A stretch of 64,000 bases of DNA from Phytoactinopolyspora limicola (GCF_011320225.1 NZ_JAAOEN010000015.1:1-64000); one strand, 5' to 3'; counted from the first letter of the stretch, positions 19,935-29,626 are shown. Translations and numbers: made by a program. The notes: generated by a model not told the origin, from the sequence alone.

Positions 19935-20579
19935 GTGTCCGACGTCAAGATTGCAGCCGAACTGCGCACCGAGTTCGGTAAGGGCGCCGCGCGTCGGCTG
20001 CGTCGCGCTGACAAGGTGCCGGCGGTCCTTTACGGACACGGCACCGATCCGATCCACCTAGCGCTTCCAGGGCACGACACCATGCTGGCGCTGAAGAACC
20101 CCAACGCCCTCATCACCCTGGACATCGCCGGCGGCGGCAGCGAGATGGCGCTGCCGAAGCACATTCAGCGTGACCCGCTGAAGGGATTCATCGAGCACGT
20201 GGATTTGCTGCTCGTCAAGCGCGGCGAGAAGGTCACCGTCGACATTCCGGTGATTCTCGAAGGTGATGCGATTTCCGGCACCAGGGTGAGCCTGGACAGC
20301 CCGAGCATCTCCATCGAGGCCGAGGCGACGCACTTGCCGGAGAGTGTCACCGTGTCCATCGATGGGCTCGACATCGGTACCCAGATCCATGCCAGCGACC
20401 TTGTGCTGCCGGCGGGGACGAGCCTGGCGGCCGACCCCGACACTCTGGTTGTCAACATCATCGCGTCGCAGGACGTGGCGGCTGAGGATGACGCCGCCGC
20501 CGAGCAGGCCGCGGCAGACGAGGCTGCCGAGGCGTCGGCTACTCCCACTGAGGAGAACTCGGCCGCAGACGAGTCCTGA
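19935..20579 (+). CDS. rplY: 50S ribosomal protein L25/general stress protein Ctc
   Basis: 214 residues. The N-terminal L25 domain ([28 protein letters not shown]) binds 5S rRNA; the C-terminal TL5/Ctc domain (~100-190) follows, then an Ala/Glu/Asp-rich tail. This is the long CTC form usual in actinobacteria. The GTG at 19935 follows GGAGGAG by seven bases; the open frame upstream of it is the leader and is not coding. It sits between prs and pth. Confidence 0.95.
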   Translation: MSDVKIAAELRTEFGKGAARRLRRADKVPAVLYGHGTDPIHLALPGHDTMLALKNPNALITLDIAGGGSEMALPKHIQRDPLKGFIEHVDLLLVKRGEKVTVDIPVILEGDAISGTRVSLDSPSISIEAEATHLPESVTVSIDGLDIGTQIHASDLVLPAGTSLAADPDTLVVNIIASQDVAAEDDAAAEQAAADEAAEASATPTEENSAADES

Positions 20580-20605
20580 GCCGGCTAGCCGGTCGGGGAG
20601 TAGAC

Positions 20606-21193
20606 GTGAGCTCCAGCGACGCTTGGCTGGTGGTGGGGCTCGGCAACCCAGGGCCGAAGTATGCCGGAACACGGCACAACATCGGCGCGATGGTGGTGAG
20701 CCACTTGGCGGCCCGTTCGGGTGCTGCCTTCAAGGCGGCTCGCCGCCGCCGCGCCGATGTCGCGGAGACGCACGTGGGCGGTCCGCCATCGGTGCGAGCG
20801 GTGCTGGCGGTTCCCCGGTCGTATATGAACGAGTCCGGGGGGCCGGTGGCTGCGCTCAGCGACTTCTACAAGACACCCGCGGAGCGGCTGGTTGTTGTTC
20901 ACGATGAACTCGACCTGCCGTTCGGTGCGCTGCGGATCAAACGTGGTGGGGGTGACAACGGCCACAACGGGTTGCGGTCTATCCGGGCCAGTCTGGGAAC
21001 CGGCGAGTACATCCGGGTCCGGGTCGGTATTGGCCGGCCGCCCGGTCGCATGGATGCCGCTGCGTATGTGCTTAAACCCTTTTCCGCAGGTGAACGCCGT
21101 GATCTGGAGTTCGAGGTGGACCGTGCGGCGGATGCCGTCGAAGCCGTCGTGGCCGATGGGCTGAGTTATGCGCAGAACCACTTCAATGCCTGA
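20606..21193 (+). CDS. pth: Peptidyl-tRNA hydrolase
   Basis: 195 residues. It cleaves peptidyl-tRNAs released prematurely from ribosomes. Conserved motifs: [19 protein letters not shown] with the catalytic histidine, [18 protein letters not shown] and [15 protein letters not shown] start with GGGGAG five bases upstream. It is the last gene of the housekeeping block before the polysaccharide region. Confidence 0.96.
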   Translation: MSSSDAWLVVGLGNPGPKYAGTRHNIGAMVVSHLAARSGAAFKAARRRRADVAETHVGGPPSVRAVLAVPRSYMNESGGPVAALSDFYKTPAERLVVVHDELDLPFGALRIKRGGGDNGHNGLRSIRASLGTGEYIRVRVGIGRPPGRMDAAAYVLKPFSAGERRDLEFEVDRAADAVEAVVADGLSYAQNHFNA

Positions 21194-21359
21194 CCGCGAC
21201 CTCTAGGCATACGGCGAGTGGCCGGCAGATGACCGGTCGGCGACACGACTATGACCGGCGGACTAGCGTATATCGCCATCCCCCCGTATAGTTCCACCAA
21301 GCTGCACTGAACTTCGTTACGTGGAAGTTCTGGCGCTGACTTTCAGCCTTGGGGGGGCC

Positions 21360-22736
21360 ATGGCTACGGTCGGCTTATCGCCGATCGGTACTCGCGTGCG
21401 CGGGTACCGGCATGCAAGGACAGGGGACTACGGGAGGCCTAGAGCCGGGAGAAGCCCGGCTGGGTGGCCGTTCCCGTGGCATCAACGCATCATCAACGCC
21501 AACACGGTGGTGGCCAAGTCCGTCGCCGCGGGCGCGGTCTGGGCCGTGGGCGGCTACGTGCTGCTCGGGCTCATCAGCGGTCGTGGCGTCCCGATGACTA
21601 ACCACGTGTGGTTCGCCGCCTTTTCGGCTGCGGTTCTCGCCGTCGCGCTCACCGTCAGACAGGTGGTCCGTCGCCGGCTTAAGGCATTGCGACGCAGCGG
21701 CGAGGCCGTGTGTCGAACGCTTGCGGTCGGGCCCGGCGCGCAGGTCAGCGGCCTGGTCGATCGGCTGGCGACCGACACCGAGCATCCGTATGTGGTGGTT
21801 GGCGCGTGTGTCGAGGACGGAAACCCGCTGGTCGAAGATGTGCCACAGGTGGTGCGGTTGTCTGAGGCCGGTGCGGAACTGCATCCGGTCGATGACGACA
21901 CGCTGGTGGCGGCAGTGCTCGATGCGGCCCGGCAAGTTGGAGCTGACACGGTGTGTCTCGCTCCCGGGTCTCAGTTCAGCGGTCACCGGCTACGTGTCTT
22001 GAGCTGGGCGTTGAGCGAGCATTCTATTGGGCTCGTCAGCGAATTGGGCACCGTCGACGTCACCACCCGACGGTTGGCCATCCGTCGAGCCGGAGCGGCC
22101 ACAGTGCTGCACGTGCGGACGGGGCGCCCGAGCGGTCTGCCGAATGTCTTGAAGTCGCTGGTGGACCGCATGGCGGCAAGCGTGCTGCTGCTGATGCTGC
22201 TGCCGGTGCTGGTCGGTGTGGCGATCGCGGTGCGGCGTTCGGGCCCGGGCCCGGTCATCTTCCGCCAGTCGAGGGTGGGCCGCGGTGGGCACATGTTCAC
22301 CATGCTGAAGTTCCGGACCATGTATGCCGACGCTGAAACCCGGCGCCTGGAACTCATGGAGGACGCCGACGGCGACGGTCTGATGTTCAAGATACGTGAC
22401 GATCCACGGATCACCCCGGTGGGCCGCCTGCTGCGAAAGTACTCGTTGGACGAGCTTCCGCAATTGGTGAACGTCGTCCGCGGCGAGATGTCTCTGGTAG
22501 GGCCGCGACCGCCGTTGCCCGAGGAAGTGGCGCAGTACAACGCCACGGAAGCGCGCCGCCTGCTGGTGGTTCCGGGGATGACCGGATTGTGGCAGGTGAG
22601 TGGCCGGTCCGATCTCACGTGGGAGGAGACCGTCCGGCTGGATCTACGCTACGTCGACAATTGGTCGTTGGGGCTGGACGCCCACGTTTTGTGGCGCACC
22701 GGACGGGCCGTCGCCCGGGGCTCTGGCGCCTACTAA
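21360..22736 (+). CDS. Exopolysaccharide priming glycosyl-phosphotransferase
   Basis: 458 residues. Polyprenyl-phosphate hexose-1-phosphate transferase (WbaP/CpsE type), which starts repeat-unit assembly on undecaprenyl phosphate at the inner membrane. Two N-terminal membrane helices (~55-100) are seen where many relatives have four or five; a soluble middle domain follows. A single hydrophobic helix (SVLLLMLLPVLVGVAIAV) then anchors the catalytic part with FRQSRVGRGG, FRTMYADAE, KYSLDELPQLVNV, SLVGPRPP and GMTGLWQVSGRSD. The ATG at 21360 follows a G-run; GTG at 21321 is an alternative. It opens the polysaccharide region. Confidence 0.9.
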   Translation: MATVGLSPIGTRVRGYRHARTGDYGRPRAGRSPAGWPFPWHQRIINANTVVAKSVAAGAVWAVGGYVLLGLISGRGVPMTNHVWFAAFSAAVLAVALTVRQVVRRRLKALRRSGEAVCRTLAVGPGAQVSGLVDRLATDTEHPYVVVGACVEDGNPLVEDVPQVVRLSEAGAELHPVDDDTLVAAVLDAARQVGADTVCLAPGSQFSGHRLRVLSWALSEHSIGLVSELGTVDVTTRRLAIRRAGAATVLHVRTGRPSGLPNVLKSLVDRMAASVLLLMLLPVLVGVAIAVRRSGPGPVIFRQSRVGRGGHMFTMLKFRTMYADAETRRLELMEDADGDGLMFKIRDDPRITPVGRLLRKYSLDELPQLVNVVRGEMSLVGPRPPLPEEVAQYNATEARRLLVVPGMTGLWQVSGRSDLTWEETVRLDLRYVDNWSLGLDAHVLWRTGRAVARGSGAY

Positions 22737-22755
22737 CACCGACGTTGGGCCGTGA

Positions 22756-22782
22756 CGAGGCCGCGCCCTGGGCGCGGCCTCG
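22756..22782 (+). terminator. Hairpin terminator after the priming transferase
   Basis: CGAGGCCGCGCC-CTG-GGCGCGGCCTCG is a perfect 12-bp stem with a 3-nt loop, starting 20 bp after the stop codon and before the deoR-type gene. Confidence 0.75.
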
Positions 22783-22839
22783 AAGCCGTGTTCACCGCTG
22801 TGTCGTCCGCCGCGAGATCGTTCACTATTGTGAGGACGG

Positions 22840-23628
22840 ATGCTCGCGGCTGAACGGCACACGAAGATCCTGGACGAGGTCCGCCGCAACGGCGCCGCCC
22901 GGGTAGTCGACCTTGCGCGCAGCCTGGATGTTTCCGAGATGACCGTCCGGCGCGATCTCGATGTGCTGGCCCGGGAAGGGCGCCTGGAAAAGGTACACGG
23001 TGGTGCCACTCGGCGGGTTGCCAGTGCCGAGGAGCCAGGTTTCGAGGTCAAGTCGCTGCGCCAGCCCGTCGAGAAGGAGGCGATCGCAGCCGCGGCGGCT
23101 GAGATGATCACGCCAGGCAGTGCGATCGGATTGTCGGCGGGTACCACCACGTGGAGTTTGGCGCGCCGGTTGCGGGGGGTTGGAGACCTGACCGTCGTCA
23201 CCAATTCGATGCGGGTGGCCGATGTCCTCCATGGCGCAGCCACCAGTAGCCAGAACGTGGTGCTCACCGGCGGGGTGCGCACACCGTCGGATGCGCTGGT
23301 CGGGCCACTGGCGGTGGCGGCGCTCGAACGACTCCACCTCGACGTGGTGTTCCTGGGTGTGCACGGCATGGACGATTCAGCCGGCTATACGACGCCGAAC
23401 CTTCTCGAAGCCGATGCCGACCGTGCGTTGGTGGCGGCCGGGCGACGGCTCGTGGTGCTGGCCGATCATACGAAGTGGGGCACGGTCGGCCTCAGTACCA
23501 TCGCGGCCTTGGATCAGGCCGACGTGGTGATCAGCGATGAGGCGCTACCGGACGAAGGGCGCCGGATCCTGGAGGAGCGGGTCGCAGAGGTCCGGTTGGT
23601 GCCGAGTGGTGCCAGCGAAAGACGGTAG
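22840..23628 (+). CDS. DeoR/GlpR family transcriptional regulator
   Basis: 262 residues. N-terminal DeoR helix-turn-helix (ERHTKILDEVRRNGAARV ... VSEMTVRRDLDVLAREG, residues ~5-57), then the sugar-phosphate-sensing ISOCOT domain with GLSAGTTTWSLARRL, VVTNSMRVADVL and DHTKWG. The ATG has TGAGGA close upstream. The regulated genes are not obvious; candidates are the flanking polysaccharide genes or a distant sugar operon. TTCACTATTGTGA immediately upstream could be part of an operator. Confidence 0.9.
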   Translation: MLAAERHTKILDEVRRNGAARVVDLARSLDVSEMTVRRDLDVLAREGRLEKVHGGATRRVASAEEPGFEVKSLRQPVEKEAIAAAAAEMITPGSAIGLSAGTTTWSLARRLRGVGDLTVVTNSMRVADVLHGAATSSQNVVLTGGVRTPSDALVGPLAVAALERLHLDVVFLGVHGMDDSAGYTTPNLLEADADRALVAAGRRLVVLADHTKWGTVGLSTIAALDQADVVISDEALPDEGRRILEERVAEVRLVPSGASERR

Positions 23629-23731
23629 CGTCCATATCGTGGACAATTCGTCCCAGATTGTGAACAGGGCCCGGATGTAGCGACCATTGCGCCTAACCTT
23701 GAGTGTTCAACGTGTGTAGCTGAGGAGATCC

Positions 23732-24523
23732 GTGACCGACACCGACGCGGCGCTGGCCGCCCGCCTCGCTCGTGAGGCGGGCGCACTCTTGCTCGCCTTA
23801 CGGGAGTCGCCGGAAACGGCCGGCGCCGGTGGCCTCGGTGCCGCTGGAGACCGGGCCGCGCACGAATTTCTCCTGGCTGAGCTCACCCGGCACCGTCCAG
23901 ATGACGACGTACTCAGTGAGGAAGGCGCCGACAACCAACGCCGGCTGCAGGCCGATCGGGTGTGGATCGTGGACCCGTTGGACGGCACCCGAGAGTTCGC
24001 CGAGAACCGGTCCGATTGGGCGGTTCACGTGGCGTTGTGGGAGCGGGACGACACCGGCGGGCGGCTCGTCGCTGGCGCGGTAGCCCTACCCGCCGACGGA
24101 ACCGTCCTGTCATCGGAGAATCCGCCTGCCGTGCCCGAGCAGGGCGAGCGCCCGCGGCGGATAGCCGTGAGCCGCACCCGTGCGCCGGAGTTCGCTCGAG
24201 CCGCGGCCAGCGAACTCTCCGCCGAGCTGGTGCCGATGGGATCCGCTGGTTACAAGGTTGCGTCGGTGGTGCTCGGGGCGACGGACGCCTACATACACGC
24301 GGGTGGTCAATACGAATGGGACTCCGCTGCTCCGGTGGCGGTAGCCCTGGCCGCCGGATTATCCGCCAGCCGGCTGGACGGCTCTCCATTACGCTACAAC
24401 AACGCCGACCCCTATCTGCCCGACCTGTTGGTAGCTCGGCCGGAGCTTGCCGACGTGCTGCTGGCGGCGTGTTCAGACGCCGCATCCGACCTGGTAACCG
24501 TCGACCCGAGGTCCCAAAGATGA
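23732..24523 (+). CDS. cysQ: 3'(2'),5'-bisphosphate nucleotidase (CysQ)
   Basis: 263 residues, inositol-monophosphatase superfamily. It hydrolyses PAP, the product left after PAPS donates sulfate, to AMP. Metal-binding motifs are EEGAD, WIVDPLDGTREFAENR and the C-terminal GGQYEWDSAAPVAVA. GTG start with GAGGAG four bases upstream. The stop overlaps the cysD start (ATGA). Leading an operon with cysD-cysN shows a role in sulfate activation. Confidence 0.93.
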   Translation: MTDTDAALAARLAREAGALLLALRESPETAGAGGLGAAGDRAAHEFLLAELTRHRPDDDVLSEEGADNQRRLQADRVWIVDPLDGTREFAENRSDWAVHVALWERDDTGGRLVAGAVALPADGTVLSSENPPAVPEQGERPRRIAVSRTRAPEFARAAASELSAELVPMGSAGYKVASVVLGATDAYIHAGGQYEWDSAAPVAVALAAGLSASRLDGSPLRYNNADPYLPDLLVARPELADVLLAACSDAASDLVTVDPRSQR

Positions 24524-25428
24524 CGTTTCACGACTACCAGCTCAGCCAGCTCGACATCCTCGAGGCCGAATCCATCCACATGATCCGAGAGGTGGCGGCC
24601 GAGCTCGAACGGCCAGCCCTCCTGTTCTCCGGCGGCAAAGACTCGATCGTGATGCTCCGGCTCGCCGAGAAAGCGTTCTGGCCGGCGCCGATCCCGTTCC
24701 CTGTCATGCACGTCGACACCGGGCACAATTTCCCGGAGGTGCTCGAGTTCCGCGACCGACGGGTCGCCGAACTCGGCGTCAATCTGGTGGTGGCGTCGGT
24801 ACAAGACGCCATCGACCGGGGATTGGTGGCGGAGGAGCCCAACGGTTCCCGCAACCGGATCCAGACGCCGGTGCTCCTCGAGGCGGTCGAGAAGAACCGG
24901 TTTACCGCGCTGTTCGGCGGTGCCCGCCGGGACGAGGAGAAGGCCCGGGCCAAGGAGCGGGTGTTTTCCTTCCGCGACGAATTCGGCCAGTGGGATCCGA
25001 AGAATCAGCGGCCCGAGCTGTGGAGTCTGTACAACGGCCGGATCCATCTGGGTGAGAGCATCCGGGTGTTCCCGTTGTCCAACTGGACCGAGCTGGACGT
25101 GTGGCAGTACATCGGCCGGGAGCGTATCGAGGTCCCGCCGATCTACCTGGCGCACGAACGTGAGGTGTTCGAGCGGGACGGAATGCTCTTCGCGGCCAAC
25201 GAATTCTGCCGGCCCCGCACCGACGAGCCGACGTCCGTGCAGAGGATCCGGTACCGGACGGTCGGCGACGCTTCGCTTACCGCGGCGGTGCGGTCCGATG
25301 CCGACACCATCGAGAAGATCATCGACGAGACGGCCGCCAGCCGGCTCACCGAACGTGGCGCCACCCGTGGTGACGACCGCGTCAGCGAGGCAGCGATGGA
25401 AGACCGGAAGAAGGAGGGGTACTTCTGA
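24520..25428 (+). CDS. cysD: Sulfate adenylyltransferase small subunit
   Basis: 302 residues. With CysN it makes adenosine 5'-phosphosulfate (APS) from sulfate and ATP. N-terminal nucleotide-binding motif LLFSGGKDSIVMLRLA, then MHVDTGHNFPEVLEFRD, and the C-terminal MEDRKKEGYF typical of CysD. The ATG overlaps the cysQ stop; a longer open frame upstream is cysQ read in another frame. The stop codon shares one base with the cysN start. Confidence 0.96.
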   Translation: MTFHDYQLSQLDILEAESIHMIREVAAELERPALLFSGGKDSIVMLRLAEKAFWPAPIPFPVMHVDTGHNFPEVLEFRDRRVAELGVNLVVASVQDAIDRGLVAEEPNGSRNRIQTPVLLEAVEKNRFTALFGGARRDEEKARAKERVFSFRDEFGQWDPKNQRPELWSLYNGRIHLGESIRVFPLSNWTELDVWQYIGRERIEVPPIYLAHEREVFERDGMLFAANEFCRPRTDEPTSVQRIRYRTVGDASLTAAVRSDADTIEKIIDETAASRLTERGATRGDDRVSEAAMEDRKKEGYF

Positions 25429-26717
25429 TGGAGACCGTGGCCACCAAGACGCCCGCGTCGTCCACCATGGGCCTGCTCCGGTTCGCCACCGCCGGGTCCG
25501 TGGACGATGGCAAGAGCACCCTGATCGGGCGGCTGCTGTATGACTCCAAGTCGATCTTCACCGACCAGTTGGAGAGCGTCGAACGGACCAGCCAGGAGCG
25601 GGGCGACGAGTACACCAACCTGGCGCTGCTGACCGACGGCTTGCGGGCGGAACGTGAACAGGGCATCACCATCGACGTCGCGTACCGCTACTTCGCGACC
25701 CCGCGCCGGAAATTCATCATCGCCGACACCCCGGGGCACATCCAGTACACCCGCAACATGGTCACCGGCGCCTCGACCGCTGATCTCGCGATCGTGCTGG
25801 TGGACGCCCGCAAGGGGCTGGTCGAGCAGAGCCGGCGGCATGCGTTCATCGTGTCGCTGCTGCGGGTGCCACACCTCGTCCTCGCCGTCAACAAGATGGA
25901 TCTGGTGGACTGGTCGGAAGAGGTCTTCGAGCAGATCGCACACGAGTTCACCTGCTTCGCGTCGAAACTGGATATCCCCGACCTCACGGTGGTGCCCATC
26001 TCCGCGCTGCACGGCGACAACATCGTGTCGCGTTCGGCGAACATGCCGTGGTACGAGGGCCCGTCGTTACTGCATCACTTGGAACACGTCCACATCGCCA
26101 GCGACCGCAACCTGGTCGACGTACGCTTCCCTGTCCAGTACGTGATCCGGCCGCAGTCGCTCCAGCACGCTGACTACCGGGGTTATGCCGGCCAGATCGC
26201 CGGTGGTGTGCTGAAGAAGGGCGACGAGGTGATGGTGCTGCCCAGCGGTCTGACGTCGCGGATCGCCGAGATCGAGACGGCCGACGGGCCGGTCGGTGAG
26301 GCGTTCTCGCCGATGTCGGTCACGGTCCGGCTAGAAGATGAGCTGGATGTGTCTCGTGGCGACATGATCTGCCGGCCGCACAACCAGCCGATGGTCGCGC
26401 AGGACATCGACGCGATGGTGTGCTGGATGACCGACACACCCCTGCAGCCAGGCCAGAAGCTGGCCATCAAACACACCACCCGATCAGCACGGGTGCTGGT
26501 GAAGGAGTTGCAGTACCGGCTCGACGTGAACAGCTTGCACCGGGACGAATCGGTGAGCCAGTTGGGGCTCAACGACATCGGCCGGGTGCGGTTGCGCACA
26601 ACCGTGCCGCTGCTTGCCGACGAGTACCGCCGTAACCGCACCACCGGCGGATTCATCCTCGTCGACGAGGCAACGAACCGGACGGCCGGCGCTGGGATGA
26701 TCACTAGCGCGACCTAG
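25428..26717 (+). CDS. cysN: Sulfate adenylyltransferase large subunit (GTPase)
   Basis: 429 residues. GTP-hydrolysing regulatory partner of CysD. GTPase motifs: G1 GSVDDGKSTLIGRLL (~24-38), G3 DTPGH, G4 NKMD, followed by two EF-Tu-like beta-barrels. It lacks the CysC (APS kinase) domain fused to some homologues; a separate CysC-like gene lies at 45021. It is the last gene of cysQ-cysD-cysN and is followed by a strong palindrome. Confidence 0.96.
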   Translation: METVATKTPASSTMGLLRFATAGSVDDGKSTLIGRLLYDSKSIFTDQLESVERTSQERGDEYTNLALLTDGLRAEREQGITIDVAYRYFATPRRKFIIADTPGHIQYTRNMVTGASTADLAIVLVDARKGLVEQSRRHAFIVSLLRVPHLVLAVNKMDLVDWSEEVFEQIAHEFTCFASKLDIPDLTVVPISALHGDNIVSRSANMPWYEGPSLLHHLEHVHIASDRNLVDVRFPVQYVIRPQSLQHADYRGYAGQIAGGVLKKGDEVMVLPSGLTSRIAEIETADGPVGEAFSPMSVTVRLEDELDVSRGDMICRPHNQPMVAQDIDAMVCWMTDTPLQPGQKLAIKHTTRSARVLVKELQYRLDVNSLHRDESVSQLGLNDIGRVRLRTTVPLLADEYRRNRTTGGFILVDEATNRTAGAGMITSAT

Positions 26718-26782
26718 AGCCCGCGCGACACATTAGCGCCTGCTTGTGCATTGCGGAGTGACGGTGGAGGGTTTTCCGCTCA

Positions 26783-26828
26783 ACGGTGGAAGGTAGTACC
26801 GGCTATAGCGGGTACTACCTTCCACCGT
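26783..26828 (+). terminator. 46-bp palindrome after cysN
   Basis: Arms starting ACGGTGGAAGGTAGTACC (26783-26800) and ending GGTACTACCTTCCACCGT (26811-26828) pair perfectly; the 10-nt centre is also palindromic apart from one G/G pair. Good factor-independent terminator or dispersed palindrome. Confidence 0.75.
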
Positions 26829-26880
26829 CACACCGAGAGTTTCGGATGATCCATGCTCTCGGGGCTACTGAGATCAGCCG

Positions 26881-27690
26881 GTGATCGTTAATCTTTATGC
26901 CGTGGGCCTACATCTGGAGGTGGCCGGGCCACCGGAGGGATATCCGGTGGTCTTCCTGCATGGGGCGGTAGCTGAAGGCGGGCAGAGCTGGCAATCCCAG
27001 GTGCGAGATCTCACCGAAGACCTGCGGTGTTACGTCGTAGATCTGCCCGGGCATGGCGGGAGTTCCGCAGTGCCGTGGGCGTCCATGGAAGACACGGCGG
27101 ATCAGGTGGCCGATGCGATCAAGCGTGAGACAGCCGGCGCGGTTGGTGTGGTCGGCATGTCTCTCGGCGGATGTGTCGCGGTACGACTCGTGATGCGCCA
27201 TCCCGAGTTGGTGGCGAGTGCGGTGGTCTCGGGAGTGAGCGTGTTGCCTGCCTCGTTCGGCACCCGGATGTGGCAGCGAGGTCAGCTGCTCGCTCGCTAC
27301 ACCAGCTTGGGTTCGTTGCTTCCCGCGGGCGATCGAGGTCCGGCCAACAACGGCGACCGAACCGGAGCCCGGGCGGCGCCTGCGGCGGTGGCCAGGCAGG
27401 CGCAGCGGAAGATCGCTGACGAGATCGTGAACTTCCGCCTCCCCGCGGGTGGTCAGAAGGTCGAATGTGCCTTGCTCGCGGTGGCGGGTGAACATGAGAG
27501 CCGGCAGATTCTTCTGTCGCTCCGGCCATTAGCTGCGCGTTTCACCGCGGGTATGGCGAAGTACGCGCCGGAATCCGGGGCGGCCTGGAACACGGAGCAT
27601 CCGGAGTTGTTCAACGCCATGGTGCGCAGTTGGGTGAGTGAGCAGCGGTTGCCGCCCAAATTGCGGGACCCCGAGCAATGGACCGGCTAG
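26881..27690 (+). CDS. Alpha/beta hydrolase
   Basis: 269 residues. Alpha/beta hydrolase core: oxyanion region FLHGAVAEGGQSW (~25-37), DLPGHGGSS, and nucleophile elbow GMSLGG with Ser near residue 97. A catalytic His is not certain; HESRQ or HPELF near the C-terminus are candidates. Substrate unknown. GTG start. It sits between cysN and the fucosyltransferase with its own upstream gap, so it is probably a separate unit. Confidence 0.8.
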   Translation: MIVNLYAVGLHLEVAGPPEGYPVVFLHGAVAEGGQSWQSQVRDLTEDLRCYVVDLPGHGGSSAVPWASMEDTADQVADAIKRETAGAVGVVGMSLGGCVAVRLVMRHPELVASAVVSGVSVLPASFGTRMWQRGQLLARYTSLGSLLPAGDRGPANNGDRTGARAAPAAVARQAQRKIADEIVNFRLPAGGQKVECALLAVAGEHESRQILLSLRPLAARFTAGMAKYAPESGAAWNTEHPELFNAMVRSWVSEQRLPPKLRDPEQWTG

Positions 27691-27707
27691 CGCTGCGAAC
27701 CGACTAC

Positions 27708-27846
27708 CCCCGGTGATCGTTGCCGGTTTTCAGCCCATCGGTCCCGTGATCATCATCATGATTGGGTCGCTATCACGACACGATTGCGGCAACGATCACC
27801 GGGGTGGAGGGCGGAAAACCGGCAACGATCACCGGGGTGGAGGGCG
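27708..27846. repeat. Inverted and direct repeats of ACGATCACCGGGG
   Basis: The 23-bp arm at 27708-27730 is the exact reverse complement of 27815-27837. The block GGCAACGATCACCGGGGTGG and six more bases occur as a direct repeat at 27788-27813 and 27821-27846. A further ACGATCACCGGGG copy is at about 41390 before fcl. Located between the hydrolase and the fucosyltransferase. Confidence 0.75.
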
Positions 27847-27913
27847 TTGGCGAGCGGCCGGCCTCGCATGCGGTTACAGTTCTCGGGTGTCTGGGGGTAG
27901 GAAAGCTAGAGCG

Positions 27914-28762
27914 GTGCTATCGCTACAGGGTGGGCTGGGTAATCAACTGTTCCAGTGGGCGTTCGCGATGTCCCTGCGTCGTCAGGGTGTCCGGATACGG
28001 CTGGACACGGTGCGCTGTCGCGGAGCGCGGCCCATGATGCTGGGTTCTCTGGTGTCCGATCTGCCGCGGGTGCCGCGCCTCGTCGGGTTGGCGATGGTGG
28101 CGGCACAACGAGCCAGCGTGCTGCGGGGAGGGCCGCTGCCGTTGCTGGTGGCCGAGCAGGGTTTTGGTTATGACTCCTCTGTTCGGGACCGCGTAGTGGC
28201 CGGTGGTCGCGCCGGTACGTACATTCTCGGGTACTTCCAGTCCTATCGGTATTTCGAGGACGTCGCTCCCGTGGTCCGGGAAACGGTTAACGCTTATCTG
28301 GCCGAGCAGCTGACACCTGCCGGCCAGCGCTTGCGCACTGATCTGGCCGCTGATTCCCGCACCGTGGCGGTGCATGTACGCCGCGGCGACTACGTCACCA
28401 ACCCGGTGGCAGCGGCCTATCATGGGGTCCTCGGCATCGATTTCTACCAGCGTGCACTGGACACGGTGGCTAAGTCGGGGCACACTCGACGAATCTGGTT
28501 TAGTGACGACCTCCCATGGGTCAGGCAGCACTTGGCCGGTCCGGACGACGAGTTCTGTCCGGCTGGCGTGGCCCGTTCCGCAGGTGGTGAGATCGCGTTG
28601 ATGGCGGCCTGTTCGGCGCGCATCATCGCGAACAGCTCGTTCAGCTGGTGGGCTGGATGGCTGGGACGTGAGGGGTCCAGGGTGGTCGCGCCGGACCAGT
28701 GGTTCGCCGGTTCCGGCACCGGAACTGAGGACCTGGTGCCGACGGAGTGGGTCAGGCAGTAG
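27914..28762 (+). CDS. Alpha-1,2-fucosyltransferase (GT11)
   Basis: 282 residues. It transfers L-fucose from GDP-fucose to a glycan. N-terminal GGLGNQLFQWAFA is the GT11 start motif; VAVHVRRGDYV (~150) is the GDP-fucose-binding HxRRxD motif; IANSSFSWWAGWLG (~245) is the third family motif. The GTG at 27914 has AGGAAAG eight bases upstream; the long open frame before it crosses repeats. GDP-fucose would come from gmd and fcl at 40-42.5 kb, so the genes make a consistent pathway. Confidence 0.9.
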   Translation: MLSLQGGLGNQLFQWAFAMSLRRQGVRIRLDTVRCRGARPMMLGSLVSDLPRVPRLVGLAMVAAQRASVLRGGPLPLLVAEQGFGYDSSVRDRVVAGGRAGTYILGYFQSYRYFEDVAPVVRETVNAYLAEQLTPAGQRLRTDLAADSRTVAVHVRRGDYVTNPVAAAYHGVLGIDFYQRALDTVAKSGHTRRIWFSDDLPWVRQHLAGPDDEFCPAGVARSAGGEIALMAACSARIIANSSFSWWAGWLGREGSRVVAPDQWFAGSGTGTEDLVPTEWVRQ

Positions 28763-28819
28763 GGCCGGCGAGCGTCAGCCCGACGGTGGAGAGCAGTTCG
28801 GGAGCAGGGGGCACAACGG

Positions 28820-29626
28820 ATGGCTGAGGACGTCCCGGCCGCCGACGCAGAGTCAGCGGGCGGCGCGGACACAAGGAAGCCGTGGTGGCGTGGACCACGC
28901 GGCGCTGCTTTGGCGTGCCTTGCGGCACTGTTGATCGTCGTTGGCGTGGTGTTGGCCGTTCGGGCCGGCGGCGACGACGACCCGAGGGCTGGTGACATCG
29001 ACCCAACGGCTGAGCCGGCGCCACGCGACACGCCAACACCTGACGTAGCCGACGGCACCATCGCACCGGATGCCACCGATGACCCACGCGGCGACGGAGA
29101 CGAGGATGACGAAGCCGACGGTGACGACGACCGCACGTCCGATGAGCCAGAGACCGATCCGGACACCACATCGCTGCCGGACGACGACACCGACCCGATC
29201 GATCCCGCCGACGCCGTCCGGGCCGCCGAGCAGGTGCTCGGTGAGTACCTGGCCGAGGCCGACGTCGTGTACCAGAACCCGCAGGCCGACCTGGGCCGGG
29301 TGGCCCGGGTGGCCGACGGCGTGGCGCTAAGCGAGGTACAGGCGGCTGTCACGGAGTTCGGCAACATCGAGTGGCGGCAACGTGGTGAGGTACGTATCGC
29401 CGAGGTCGAGCCCGGCGAGGTGGATGTGTCGACGGCTCCAGAGACGGTAGAGCTCGAAGCCTGCCTGGACACGTCCGCCATCGACATCGTGGACGATTCC
29501 GGTGAGTCTGTTCGCGGTCCGGCCGATTCCGGCTCCGACCGCACTCTGCACGTGTACCGAGTACAACGTGTCGAAGGTACGTGGCTGGTTGTCGACCACG
29601 GGTTACCGGACGACGCGGATTGTTAG
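28820..29626 (+). CDS. Membrane-anchored hypothetical protein with acidic linker
   Basis: 268 residues, family not recognised. A polar N-terminus is followed by one membrane helix (ALACLAALLIVVGVVLAV, ~30-48), then about 75 residues very rich in Asp, Glu, Thr and Pro. A folded extracytoplasmic domain (~130-268) with ADAVRAAEQVLGEYLAEADVVY and a final beta-rich part containing VYRVQRVEGTWLV follows. The end looks like an NTF2-type or lipoprotein-like module. It sits between the fucosyltransferase and the large secreted protein, so a surface role is likely. Confidence 0.7.
   Translation: MAEDVPAADAESAGGADTRKPWWRGPRGAALACLAALLIVVGVVLAVRAGGDDDPRAGDIDPTAEPAPRDTPTPDVADGTIAPDATDDPRGDGDEDDEADGDDDRTSDEPETDPDTTSLPDDDTDPIDPADAVRAAEQVLGEYLAEADVVYQNPQADLGRVARVADGVALSEVQAAVTEFGNIEWRQRGEVRIAEVEPGEVDVSTAPETVELEACLDTSAIDIVDDSGESVRGPADSGSDRTLHVYRVQRVEGTWLVVDHGLPDDADC

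Noticed and set aside
23962-24519. Long in-frame extension upstream of cysD
   Set aside because: This is cysQ read in another frame; the cysD family N-terminus begins at the ATG overlapping the cysQ stop.
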